From NCBI GenBank assembly GCA_024398135.1, contig CP073750.1, positions 1,984,001 to 2,048,000 on the forward strand: a stretch of 64,000 bases of DNA, given 5' to 3'. Made by a program: the position numbers and the translations under genes. How positions within the stretch are numbered: position 1 is the first letter of the stretch; every line of letters begins with the position of its first letter. Positions 17,961-26,636 of the stretch are shown here, in pieces. Below the pieces are notes generated by a model. The model saw only the letters and a list, made by a program, of their open reading frames with translations. It did no database searches and had not been told where the DNA came from. This stretch comes from a bacterium SCSIO 12643 (GTDB lineage: Bacteria; Bacteroidota; Bacteroidia; Flavobacteriales_G; Salibacteraceae).

Positions 17961-19625
17961 TTAGAACGTGCTGGATAAAGTAAGTTTAACACCATTAGAT
18001 GCTGGTACTACACGACAAATTCCTCCTACACAGAATAAACCTTCTCTTTGTCGGCCATAGCTTAACATGATCTTATTGGCCTTTTGTGTATATCCTACAG
18101 CTGCAGTGAAATAGTGTATTCTTTTTTCAGCAGATTTATTTCCGTAATTGTATTGATCCAATAATGAGAACGACCAATGAGGAGAAACAGTATATTCCGC
18201 AACAAATGCGGCCCAATCGCCATCATGTTGATCTGTGAATAATGTTTGAGCTTCTACTCTTAATGTATTCTTTCTATCAAATTTAAATTTCCCCTCGGCA
18301 ATAAAAACGTTTGCCAAAATATCTGATTCCCCTGGTTTCCCTTGAAGAATATCTATGTTGTAAAACAAGTTCTGATAAGTGAATTTTAATTGAAACAACT
18401 TTGAGAATTTATGAACGATTTTCATATTGAAATCATGCCATAATTTTGTGTCTCCCGGTTTGAATAAATCTGCAGAATAACCTAAACGAGTAGTCTCCAT
18501 ATCATTCAGGTTTGTGGTATCTACATCATTTGCAAAAGAGAAATTAACGAATAAAGTCGTTCCATATTTTCCTCCTAACAGAGATTTACGCTTAAACTTG
18601 TATACTGCATCCACCTGAAACGCCATTTCATTTTGAAGTTGAGTCGCATATGGATAAAGCGTTGCCATCAACAAATAACTGTGCGGCTTTGTTAAAGACG
18701 GAATAAAGTTAATGTATTCTTCCGTAAATTGACTGGAGTTGTCTCTGTCACTACGATAAGACATGTTAATCAATGTATGCGCAGTAACATTAATTCCGAA
18801 ACCTCTTTTGGAGTAACCTAAACCTGCTTCTAACGATTGACCATTTCTAAAGATATATCGGTTATCAGCAGAAGGGTCATTGTATTTATAAGCGTATTCA
18901 CTGTATACATACATCCCTTTTCTGGAAACTTTAAATCTACCATCAAGAATCATTACGTTTTCAGGTAATACCAAATCCGGACTATTATCAGGTTGGTATT
19001 TACTTACTACACTACCACCAAACTGAATCTTGGTAGGGTTGTCTTTTAAATTATCCAGTAAATCGTTTAGCTGAACATTTAAATCAGCTCCACGAACGAT
19101 ACCCTCACTTTGAGTAAAATAATTCCTTTGAGTACCGATTAACATTTTAATTCCAACTCCCTTGTTGTTGTACTTTACTCTAAAACCATCAAAAGAGTTG
19201 TCGACACCTAATGTCGGTTCAAAATAACTTCTTAAAGGAAATCCATTACCGAATTGTTCATAGAAGTTTCCCGCAGTGAAATCAAAATTACCCAATTTAT
19301 AACCAGCATATCTATAAGGAATTCCATTTCCAATATATTCTGGACTATAACCTAATAAGGCATTTTGATAACTTTCATATCTAATTCCAGCACGGAAGTT
19401 TCCTTTGGTATAATTTAGGTTAAGAAAACCATTAAACAATACTTGTTCAGGAACATCAGGTGCACCAATAAGGGTATCATCACGATAGTATTGAGCCCCC
19501 AAATCGAAGTTTCCATGAATTTGACCTAAATCGGTACCAGCTGGTATTGGAGAATTTTGTGCGTTAACCTGAAACGCAAATACAGTTACAAATAAAAATG
19601 AAACTATTATTTGAATCTTACGCAT
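17961..19625 (-). CDS. Predicted outer-membrane beta-barrel protein (DUF6029-like)
   Basis: A 554-aa exported protein with a signal peptide (cleavage after FQVNAQ). Most of its length is alternating-polarity strands of the type NFRAGIRYESYQNALLGY and KLFQLKFTYQNLFYNI, ending in a barrel-like strand with terminal Phe (GVKLTLSSTF), as in outer-membrane barrels. I recall proteins of this kind as DUF6029 in Bacteroidota. It lies between a TlpA-like thioredoxin gene (24 bases) and Omp28 copy 2 (11 bases), so it may be the barrel partner of these periplasmic or surface thiol proteins. No enzyme motif is visible. Confidence 0.7.
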   Translation of the reverse strand: MRKIQIIVSFLFVTVFAFQVNAQNSPIPAGTDLGQIHGNFDLGAQYYRDDTLIGAPDVPEQVLFNGFLNLNYTKGNFRAGIRYESYQNALLGYSPEYIGNGIPYRYAGYKLGNFDFTAGNFYEQFGNGFPLRSYFEPTLGVDNSFDGFRVKYNNKGVGIKMLIGTQRNYFTQSEGIVRGADLNVQLNDLLDNLKDNPTKIQFGGSVVSKYQPDNSPDLVLPENVMILDGRFKVSRKGMYVYSEYAYKYNDPSADNRYIFRNGQSLEAGLGYSKRGFGINVTAHTLINMSYRSDRDNSSQFTEEYINFIPSLTKPHSYLLMATLYPYATQLQNEMAFQVDAVYKFKRKSLLGGKYGTTLFVNFSFANDVDTTNLNDMETTRLGYSADLFKPGDTKLWHDFNMKIVHKFSKLFQLKFTYQNLFYNIDILQGKPGESDILANVFIAEGKFKFDRKNTLRVEAQTLFTDQHDGDWAAFVAEYTVSPHWSFSLLDQYNYGNKSAEKRIHYFTAAVGYTQKANKIMLSYGRQREGLFCVGGICRVVPASNGVKLTLSSTF

Positions 19626-19649
19626 AATGATATGTTCAGAAATGTAAAA

Positions 19650-20147
19650 TTAAATTTCTTCTCCCGCGTTCAGCTTGTGAACAAGCTCTAGAAGCTCTTC
19701 CTCATCTCCAGGGTTATAGCCATTGTGTTGCCACACAATCTCACCTTTACCGTTTAAAAGGAATGCATGAGGTACATTGTTCACATTCATTGCACGTCTG
19801 AATTCCGAATTTACATCCAACAATGTAATAAAAGGCCAATCTTGTCCATATACATATGGTTGAACACTGTTTACAGAACGAGAATTATCGATAGAAACGA
19901 TATAGATTTTCACACCAGTTTCTTCCCAGTCTGGCCACTCATCTGCAATTGCATTTAGTTCAGCTTTACATGGTGCACACCAGGTTGCCCAGAAGCTAAT
20001 AATAATAGGCTTTCCATCGTTTTTAATGTTCAATGTATTGAATGTTTCAAAATCAATATTTTGAATTTGAACTTCAGGCAATTTTGCTTGTGAAAAAGCA
20101 CTGATAGATAACGCAATAGCGACAATAAAAGTGGATAAATATTTCAT
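19650..20147 (-). CDS. TlpA-like periplasmic thioredoxin
   Basis: A 165-aa exported thioredoxin-fold protein. The start at 20147 gives a signal peptide (MKYLSTFIVAIALSISAFSQ); the frame upstream of it has no family support. The active site is WCAPC with C57/C60 in ISFWATWCAPCKAEL. The cis-Pro region NNVPHAFLLNGKGEIV fits the TlpA/ResA/thiol-disulfide reductase family. A minus-strand TATGTTTG box lies at 20178-20185, shortly upstream. It is the first gene of the operon with the DUF6029-like barrel and Omp28 copy 2, suggesting it keeps cysteines of its exported neighbours in the right redox state. Confidence 0.88.
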   Translation of the reverse strand: MKYLSTFIVAIALSISAFSQAKLPEVQIQNIDFETFNTLNIKNDGKPIIISFWATWCAPCKAELNAIADEWPDWEETGVKIYIVSIDNSRSVNSVQPYVYGQDWPFITLLDVNSEFRRAMNVNNVPHAFLLNGKGEIVWQHNGYNPGDEEELLELVHKLNAGEEI

Positions 20148-20258
20148 GTTTTTTTGTTTGAGGCTGTAATTATAAACCAAACATATTAATAGAACAAAAA
20201 AAAGTGCTTTTAATATAGATGATGTCTTTTGTTTAACATAAAATTTAGAATGAAGATT

Positions 20259-20288
20259 TTGATTAAATTTGGAGCAGGCTCATTTTTG
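20259..20288 (+). promoter_or_regulatory. Promoter for the di-haem peroxidase gene
   Basis: TTG at 20259-20261, a 19-base spacer, then CATTTTTG at 20281-20288. This differs by one base from the TAnnTTTG consensus. It lies 21 bases before the ATG at 20310. Confidence 0.5.
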
Positions 20289-20309
20289 TGTAAGTATAAG
20301 TAAATTAGA

Positions 20310-21491
20310 ATGTTGATGAAATGTGATTTGAAACTTCGGAACCGTAAATGGATTTTTTTAGTATTTATTTTGGGGTTCTCCGCCTGTAAAAAGGATGTTG
20401 AACCAACTAATACGCTGACGCAATATCAAAAGGATAATCAGATGTTAAGCGAATACTTGAACTTACCTTCAAGTCCATATAATTATCAGGGGATTACATT
20501 GCCTGGATATCTTGGGAATACGAATATTTTAATTCATGATAATACACCTGCGGATAACCCGGTGACTGATGAGGGTGCAACATTGGGTAGAGTTTTATTT
20601 TACGATAAAAAATTGTCCAGGAATGGAACAATATCATGTGCCAGCTGTCATGTGCAGGAGTTTGGTTTTAGTGATACAGCTACATTGTCAAAAGGATTTG
20701 AGGGAGGACTAACAGGACGCCATTCCATGGGTTTGAGTAATTCCAGATTTAGAACAAACGGACGTTTTTTCTGGGATGAACGAGCTGAAACTTTAGAAGA
20801 TCAGGTATTGATGCCAATTCAGGATGCTGTTGAAATGGGTATGACTTTAACCGATTTGGTGAATGTAGTGGATCAACAGGAATATTATAAAATATTGTTT
20901 AAGCGTGCATTTGGAGATGATGAGGTTTCATCTGATCGTATTTCGAAGGCGCTTGCACAGTTTATCAGATCCATGGTTTCATTTAATTCTAAATATGACC
21001 AAGGGAGAGCCCATCATGAAGTGAATGAACCATTTGATAATTTTACTGTGCAGGAAAATTGGGGGAAATCACTTTTTAATAGCATCGATAAAGGACAATG
21101 TGGTAGTTGCCATTCTACAGATGCGATGATCACGGTTGTTTCTCGTAATAATGGATTAACCAGAGAACCAGATGATTTTGGGTTGGAAAAAACAACAGGA
21201 AATCCTTTGGATAGAGGTAAGTTTAAGGCTCCTTCTTTGAGAAATATAGCAGTTAGGCCTCCATATATGCACAATGGAGATTATAAGAGTTTAACGGAAG
21301 TTATTCAGGGATATAGTACAGGAATTAATTGGTCTCCAACATTAGATGGTCATTTAAAAATGCCGGGTGGTCAAACAGCTATTCGCTATAACTTGACTCA
21401 AGAAGAGATAGAAGCGTTAGAGGCTTTTTTAAATACGTTGACCGATACCGAATTCTTAACGAATAAGATTTATAGCGATCCATTCAAATAA
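20310..21491 (+). CDS. Di-haem cytochrome c peroxidase / MauG family lipoprotein
   Basis: A periplasmic-side c-type cytochrome of the CcpA/MauG family, which reduces hydrogen peroxide or performs related haem oxidations. It has 393 aa with a lipoprotein signal (Cys26 in LGFSACKKD). Two haem-binding CxxCH motifs are present: C110-C113-H114 (SCASCH) and C264-C267-H268 (CGSCH). The family phrases RFFWDERAETLEDQ and FKAPSLRNIAVRPPYMHNG are also clear. It starts at the ATG at 20310 or 20316. It diverges from the tlpA-like gene across 162 bases and has its own promoter and terminator. Whether it is a true peroxidase or an oxidase of another substrate cannot be told from sequence. Confidence 0.88.
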   Translation: MLMKCDLKLRNRKWIFLVFILGFSACKKDVEPTNTLTQYQKDNQMLSEYLNLPSSPYNYQGITLPGYLGNTNILIHDNTPADNPVTDEGATLGRVLFYDKKLSRNGTISCASCHVQEFGFSDTATLSKGFEGGLTGRHSMGLSNSRFRTNGRFFWDERAETLEDQVLMPIQDAVEMGMTLTDLVNVVDQQEYYKILFKRAFGDDEVSSDRISKALAQFIRSMVSFNSKYDQGRAHHEVNEPFDNFTVQENWGKSLFNSIDKGQCGSCHSTDAMITVVSRNNGLTREPDDFGLEKTTGNPLDRGKFKAPSLRNIAVRPPYMHNGDYKSLTEVIQGYSTGINWSPTLDGHLKMPGGQTAIRYNLTQEEIEALEAFLNTLTDTEFLTNKIYSDPFK

Positions 21492-21498
21492 AATAAAA

Positions 21499-21529
21499 AA
21501 AGCCGTTTACCTTTCTGGTAAACGGCTTT
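21499..21529. terminator. Bidirectional terminator
   Basis: A perfect 13-bp stem AAAGCCGTTTACC/GGTAAACGGCTTT with loop TTTCT, between the convergent peroxidase gene and the T9SS cargo gene ending at 21551. Confidence 0.88.
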
Positions 21530-21550
21530 GTATCATCTAAGTGAGATATC

Positions 21551-23611
21551 TTATTTCTGGATCACTAATTGTGAAGTAGAAACCTGACCATCAATAGTCA
21601 CTTCCACCATGTAAACACCAGCGTTTAAGCTTGCAGTATTTAACTCGATGTTGTTTTGACCACCGTTCACTTTTACATTGTTCATGTAGATTACAGTTTT
21701 ACCTACTAAGTCTAAAACTTTAATTGACGCGTTAGCCGCATCAGCAGAAGAAATAGCTAAAGTAGTATTGCTTACTGCAGGATTTGGATAAATATTGATG
21801 TTGTTATTTGCAGCATCAACATTGTTTACAGAAGTAATTCCACTCGTTGCATTCGCAGCATTGAAAACTGTTTTGTCAGAAGCTTGTAACCAAACTACAA
21901 CACCTAAATCAGTGAATTCCTCAACAGAGTGCTCAGTTGCATCATTAATCAAGTCAGTTGCATTGTTAGGTAATCTGAAGTTACCCTGGAAAGTGTAATC
22001 TTTACAGATTTTTTGGTTCATTCCAGCAGTAATGTTTACTGTTTCACCATCTGCATCTGGAACCATTTTTTTCACAACATCAAAGAACTCAGTCTCACCG
22101 TTTGTTCCAACGTTTTGAACTGTTTTGTGCTCTTTAATAGCAATTTGAAGTGAAGCGTTACCTAAATCTTTTAATGCAGTAATAGTTGCGCAAGTTCTCA
22201 CTTTTTGATCTGCAACAGTTACGTTATATTCAGCATCAATGTTAACGAAAGCTGGTACTTCAAGAGCAGCAGTGTGCTCAGCCATAGTGAAGGCATTTGA
22301 GTTACCATCCCATCCACCATCGATTTCCATTCCAGGAACAGAACTAATGTTGTAATATCCTCTTCTAGTGTTTCCATCAGCAGCGTTGTATGGATCACCA
22401 TCACCTGGCCAGCTCATTTGATACTTGATAGAAGCAAATTGAGAATCTGGAAGTGTAGCGATAATACCTTCGAAGTTTGCATTACCAGGAACACATGGAG
22501 GACATGTAGAACTTGTGAAAGTTTCGTAAAGAACTACTCTTGGGTATGCATTAGAATACGTTGTAGTGTTTTTGTCTGTTTTATCATTTGATGGATCAGA
22601 ATCAGGATTTCCGTTAATAGCAGAAGCCCAGAACTCAACGTTGAAAGTAGCTTCAGTAGTTGGATCCCACGCAGTTGGATGCGTTACAGTAGCTGAAGTA
22701 CCAGAAGCAATACTTAAACCAGAAACTGTAGCTACAACTGGAGTACCACCATCAACACTATAAGATAATTCTAAGTCAGTGATCGTTTGAGCACCTAAGT
22801 TAGTGATAGTAGCTTCAACACTTGTTCCACCTTGACCTAATTTTAAGTAATTAGGAGTCATTAAATCTGACATAGTAGCTTCGTAATCTGGTTGAACACC
22901 AGGAATGAATGCGTAGTAAGAGTTGTCCGCAGGACCAACATCAGAACCACCAGAAGTTGCACTGTTTACTGAAGCTAAAGCTGGAGACCCAGGAACACTC
23001 ATTGCGTTACTAGCGTCAAATTGAATACCAGCAGTTAAAGCTACACCAGCTCCTGCATTCACATAGTTACGTGCGTCTACGATATAAATTTTGTTAGTTG
23101 TTTCTTCTAAAGCGATTGACCAGTAAACCCAGCCACCGCCTTGAGGCCATGATGCTGAAGCCCAAGTGATCCAGTATTGTCTGTTTGGTGCAGTACCGTG
23201 AGTCTTAACGATAACACCATCGTTACCACCACTTAAGTTTAATCCCCAAATACAAATTGAGTTATCTGGAATCATTGCTGTAGGAAGAGCTACATTATTA
23301 CCAGGTCCCACTCCAGTTGAAGCAGTAAATGAAACAACACCATTTGGTGCAACATATACAGAATTGTAAGAGTTTCCATTAAAGGTAAATGAAAATGGTA
23401 GAGTTTGCGCTGATGACCAATCTGTATCACCAGAGTTTAATACCTGAGTATATCCTGTTGAATTAGCTAACATATAAGCAGCTGTTTGATCTTCATCGGT
23501 ATTTAAACCACCAGGATTTTGACCAGCATTAATAAATGGTAATTGATAATACTGAGCAGAAAGAGCTCCCGAAATCAATACCACAGATAATAAAGTAAAG
23601 ATTTTTTTCAT
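21551..23611 (-). CDS. T9SS type A cargo protein with Omp28-like half (long version)
   Basis: A 686-aa exported protein with a signal peptide (MKKIFTLLSVVLISGALSAQ). The N-terminal domain (about residues 21-240) looks like a beta-sandwich (PFSFTFNGNSYNSVYVAPNG, WVYWSIALEE). A CARDB-like domain of the form EATITNLGAQTITDLELSYS follows (about 245-350). From residue 354 onward the sequence is Omp28-like, with C370/C373 in SSTCPPCVPG, and ends with a T9SS type A sorting domain (NINIYPNPAVSNTTLAISS). The last 333 residues are about 97% identical to the neighbouring 630-aa protein by eye. Probable surface protein; function unknown. Confidence 0.85.
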   Translation of the reverse strand: MKKIFTLLSVVLISGALSAQYYQLPFINAGQNPGGLNTDEDQTAAYMLANSTGYTQVLNSGDTDWSSAQTLPFSFTFNGNSYNSVYVAPNGVVSFTASTGVGPGNNVALPTAMIPDNSICIWGLNLSGGNDGVIVKTHGTAPNRQYWITWASASWPQGGGWVYWSIALEETTNKIYIVDARNYVNAGAGVALTAGIQFDASNAMSVPGSPALASVNSATSGGSDVGPADNSYYAFIPGVQPDYEATMSDLMTPNYLKLGQGGTSVEATITNLGAQTITDLELSYSVDGGTPVVATVSGLSIASGTSATVTHPTAWDPTTEATFNVEFWASAINGNPDSDPSNDKTDKNTTTYSNAYPRVVLYETFTSSTCPPCVPGNANFEGIIATLPDSQFASIKYQMSWPGDGDPYNAADGNTRRGYYNISSVPGMEIDGGWDGNSNAFTMAEHTAALEVPAFVNIDAEYNVTVADQKVRTCATITALKDLGNASLQIAIKEHKTVQNVGTNGETEFFDVVKKMVPDADGETVNITAGMNQKICKDYTFQGNFRLPNNATDLINDATEHSVEEFTDLGVVVWLQASDKTVFNAANATSGITSVNNVDAANNNINIYPNPAVSNTTLAISSADAANASIKVLDLVGKTVIYMNNVKVNGGQNNIELNTASLNAGVYMVEVTIDGQVSTSQLVIQK

Positions 23612-23662
23612 GCGAAAAAATTTAATTTGATGTGAATAATTGAAATTTATAAGCCGTAAATC

Positions 23663-23682
23663 TACAATAATAATTTATTGTA
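23663..23682. promoter_or_regulatory. Palindrome upstream of the 686-aa cargo gene
   Basis: TACAATAA/TTATTGTA, two perfect 8-base arms with a 4-base spacer (TAAT). It lies 52 bases upstream of the start codon at 23611 and could be an operator. No regulator is known to bind it. Confidence 0.35.
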
Positions 23683-23776
23683 CAAAATTTATTTTTCGCA
23701 AAGAGTGATGGAAGTCATATGTTAAGTGTGAGTGGTAAATGGGTTGATAATTAAAAGGTTAATGTAGTAAAAGAAA

Positions 23777-23806
23777 AAGCCACTTACCCGCTAGGGTAAA
23801 TGGCTT
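23777..23806 (-). terminator. Terminator after the 630-aa cargo gene
   Basis: Stem AAGCCACTTACCC/GGGTAAATGGCTT, with one position that pairs as G-U only in the minus-strand RNA, followed on that strand by a T-rich tract. It fits termination of the gene ending at 23830. Confidence 0.75.
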
Positions 23807-23829
23807 AATGTTTTTGTCAAGGTAATTTT

Positions 23830-25722
23830 TTATTTCTGAATCACCAATTGTGAAGTAGAAACCTGACCATCAATAGTCACTTCCACCATGTAAACACCAG
23901 CGTTTAAGCTTGCAGTATTTAACTCGATGTTGTTTTGACCACCGTTCACTTTTACATTGTTCATGTAGATTACAGTTTTACCTACTAAGTCTAAAACTTT
24001 AATTGACGCGTTAGCCGCATCAGCAGAAGAAATAGCTAAAGTAGTATTGCTTACTGCAGGATTTGGATAAATATTGATGTTGTTATTTGCAGCATCAACA
24101 TTGTTTACAGAAGTAATTCCACTCGTTGCATTTGCAGCATTGAAAACTGTTTTATCAGAAGCTTGTAACCAAACTACAACACCTAAATCAGTGAATTCCT
24201 CAACAGAGTGCTCAGTTGCATCATTAATTAAATCTTGTGCACTGTTTGGTAATCTGAAGTTACCCTGGAAAGTATAATCTTTACAGATTTTTTGGTTCAT
24301 TCCAGCAGTAATGTTTACTGTTTCACCATCTGCATCTGGAACCATTTTTTTCACAACATCAAAGAACTCAGTTTCACCGTTTGTTCCAACGTTTTGAACT
24401 GTTTTATGCTCTTTAATAGCAATTTGAAGTGAAGCGTTACCTAAATCTTTTAATGCAGTAATAGTTGCACAAGTTCTTACAGTTTGATCGTCCACAGTTA
24501 CGTTATATTCAGCATCAATGTTAACGAATGCAGGAACTTCAAGTGCAGCATCGTGAAGTGCAGCAGTGAAAGAGTTAGAGTTACCATCCCATCCACCATC
24601 GATTTCCATTCCAGGAACAGAACTAATGTTGTAATATCCTCTTCTAGTGTTTCCATCAGCAGCGTTGTATGGATCACCGTTACCTGGCCAGCTCATTTGA
24701 TACTTGATAGAAGCAAATTGAGAATCTGGAAGTGTAGCGATAATACCTTCGAAGTTTGCATTACCAGGAACACATGGAGGACATGTAGAACTTGTGAAAG
24801 TTTCGTAAAGAACTACTCTTGGGTATGCATTAGTGTAAACATTAATGTCATGAGTTTGAACATTGTCTGAAATGTCCGCATCAGCCACACCATTTACTGC
24901 AGTAACTTTTACTTCAATAGTGTAATCACCTTCTGCAGATGGAGTCCAAGGAGTAGTATGCGTGAAATCGTAATCTGTTAGAGGAGCAACGTTTAAACCA
25001 GTTAAAGTCGCAGCAACAGGAGAACCACCATTTACGGTATACTCTACATCCATAGAAGTAATAGCGGCACCACCGTTGTTTCTAATAGATCCTTTAATAT
25101 CTACAGCACCGTTACTTAATTTAGAATAGTTAGGAATATCCAAAGAAGATAAAGTAACATCTTCGTCAGCAGGAACGTAAACAGAAATGTCGTCAATACC
25201 CATTCCATAAACCCATCCACCATCATCGTTATAACGGAAACCTACCATAATGTTTTGACCAGCATAGCTACTTAAATCAACAATTACGTCAGTCCATGCA
25301 CCAGCACCTGATAATGTACCTAAAACAGAATATGATGAACCACCGTTAGTAGATACTTCAACGGTAGCAACTTCTTGAGCTCCCTGGTAGGCAGCAGCAA
25401 AATAGTATTGAGAATATTTCATGAAAACAGCGCCAGATTGATTCGTCAGGTCAATAGCCGCGGTATATAAAAAGTCATCACTTTTATCACAGTTACAATC
25501 ATCATCATTGGTAGCCGCGAATTGTGTGTTGTTTCCAGTTAATGGGAAATATTGAGAACCTAATGTGTTAGCAGTTCCAACGTTCCATCCACCATCAGTA
25601 GCATTTGTGGTTACCCCCCATCCGGCAGGCATAGATCCTCCCTCAAAATCTTCACTAAAGATTTGAGCGGATAAGTTGCTCGCAAGAGCCAAGGCTCCAG
25701 CAAAAAGTAAAGTTTTTTTCAT
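23830..25722 (-). CDS. T9SS type A cargo protein with MAM-like domain and Omp28-like half (short version)
   Basis: A 630-aa exported protein with a signal peptide ending SNLSAQ. Residues 21-185 resemble the choice-of-anchor J / MAM-like beta-sandwich (IFSEDFEGGSMPAGW near the start, GMGIDDISVYV at its end), with a small CNC pair at 76/78. Then comes a CARDB-like domain (about 190-290). From residue 298 the sequence is almost the same as the 686-aa neighbour, including C314/C317 (STCPPCVPG) and the T9SS sorting domain. Only about nine residue differences are visible over 333. A secreted surface protein, probably made by domain exchange with its neighbour. Confidence 0.85.
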   Translation of the reverse strand: MKKTLLFAGALALASNLSAQIFSEDFEGGSMPAGWGVTTNATDGGWNVGTANTLGSQYFPLTGNNTQFAATNDDDCNCDKSDDFLYTAAIDLTNQSGAVFMKYSQYYFAAAYQGAQEVATVEVSTNGGSSYSVLGTLSGAGAWTDVIVDLSSYAGQNIMVGFRYNDDGGWVYGMGIDDISVYVPADEDVTLSSLDIPNYSKLSNGAVDIKGSIRNNGGAAITSMDVEYTVNGGSPVAATLTGLNVAPLTDYDFTHTTPWTPSAEGDYTIEVKVTAVNGVADADISDNVQTHDINVYTNAYPRVVLYETFTSSTCPPCVPGNANFEGIIATLPDSQFASIKYQMSWPGNGDPYNAADGNTRRGYYNISSVPGMEIDGGWDGNSNSFTAALHDAALEVPAFVNIDAEYNVTVDDQTVRTCATITALKDLGNASLQIAIKEHKTVQNVGTNGETEFFDVVKKMVPDADGETVNITAGMNQKICKDYTFQGNFRLPNSAQDLINDATEHSVEEFTDLGVVVWLQASDKTVFNAANATSGITSVNNVDAANNNINIYPNPAVSNTTLAISSADAANASIKVLDLVGKTVIYMNNVKVNGGQNNIELNTASLNAGVYMVEVTIDGQVSTSQLVIQK

Positions 25723-25785
25723 AGCATTTTCGTGTTTAATATTTGGCGCAATCTAAAAAAAAAGACTTAGTAAACAAAGTTTTAA

Positions 25786-25816
25786 TTGACACACTATAAT
25801 TTAAGTTCTATTTTTG
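25786..25816 (+). promoter_or_regulatory. Promoter for the cysteine-rich T9SS cargo gene
   Basis: TTG at 25786-25788, a 20-base spacer, then TATTTTTG at 25809-25816, a full consensus match. This TTG is also the first codon of the open frame, so the frame upstream of 25846 is promoter and not coding. Confidence 0.75.
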
Positions 25817-25845
25817 GCGCTGATATTTACACCAAAACTTTGTTT

Positions 25846-26583
25846 ATGATGAAAAAAATACTCCCAATATTTATAGCGGCAATGGTTTTTAGCGTAAGCT
25901 CTATTGCTCAAATTACATTTAGTAAGGATACAGCTTACTTGCAGTTGCAGGACGGGGTGTTAAATGCAGCAAAAATCTTATTGTCCAATAATTCTGGTCA
26001 TGATATTGACTTAAGATGGAGCTTGATTCAATCAACGCTGAATGATAATGTAAATGGAACTTATCCTAATACCGTAAGCTGGAAAATGCAGTTTTGCGAT
26101 TGTGTAACTTGTATTGGTAACGATTTTGGAGTTTTGCCAACAGGTGCTCAGTGCCCTGATGCAATGCCTGATGGTACAAATGAAGAGTGGTATTTAACTG
26201 CTGATCCAAATGGGCAAAATCCAACTGCCGATGGTATGTTTATTATCGAGGTTCAAAATGTTACTGACAACATTAAGGATACGTTGGTTTACATTGCAGA
26301 GGCTCCGAATTCTGTGAAGAAAGTGAGTTATAATGCTAATGTGGCAAGTTTTCCAAATCCTGCGAATAATGAATTAGTTGTAAACTATCAGTTGACAAAT
26401 GTTTCTTCTCCTGTTTTAAATGTGTATAGCATTATTGGTGGGAAAGTAGGAGCATATGAGTTAAACTCTGTTACTGGAACATTAAACCTGAATACTTCGG
26501 ATTTCGAAAATGGGATGTATTTCTTCACTATTGAAGAGAAAGGACAAAGAGTTTACATTCAAAAGTTCAATGTGGTTCATTAA
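25846..26583 (+). CDS. Small cysteine-rich T9SS cargo protein
   Basis: A 245-aa exported protein starting at the ATG at 25846 (or 25849), chosen because the signal peptide MMKKILPIFIAAMVFSVSS begins there and the upstream frame overlaps the promoter. The mature domain (about residues 23-155) has four cysteines in FCDCVTCIGND (C84, C86, C89) and GAQCPDAMPDG (C103), a spacing that could bind metal or form disulfides. The end is a T9SS sorting domain (NVASFPNPANNELVVN, ending YIQKFNVVH). It is divergent from the 630-aa cargo gene. Function unknown. Confidence 0.78.
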   Translation: MMKKILPIFIAAMVFSVSSIAQITFSKDTAYLQLQDGVLNAAKILLSNNSGHDIDLRWSLIQSTLNDNVNGTYPNTVSWKMQFCDCVTCIGNDFGVLPTGAQCPDAMPDGTNEEWYLTADPNGQNPTADGMFIIEVQNVTDNIKDTLVYIAEAPNSVKKVSYNANVASFPNPANNELVVNYQLTNVSSPVLNVYSIIGGKVGAYELNSVTGTLNLNTSDFENGMYFFTIEEKGQRVYIQKFNVVH

Positions 26584-26609
26584 TCCATAAAAAAGATTTT
26601 AAAATATTG

Positions 26610-26635
26610 AAAGCCAAAACATTTGTTTTGGCTTT
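26610..26635. terminator. Bidirectional terminator
   Basis: A perfect 11-bp stem AAAGCCAAAAC/GTTTTGGCTTT with loop ATTT and a T run after it. It lies between convergent genes ending at 26583 and 26637. Confidence 0.85.
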
Positions 26636-26636
26636 T

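Noticed and set aside
23830-24833. Possible assembly artefact creating the repeated cargo half
   Set aside because: The two copies differ at scattered sites and sit between different N-terminal domains and different terminators, so both are likely genuine; long reads could still confirm.
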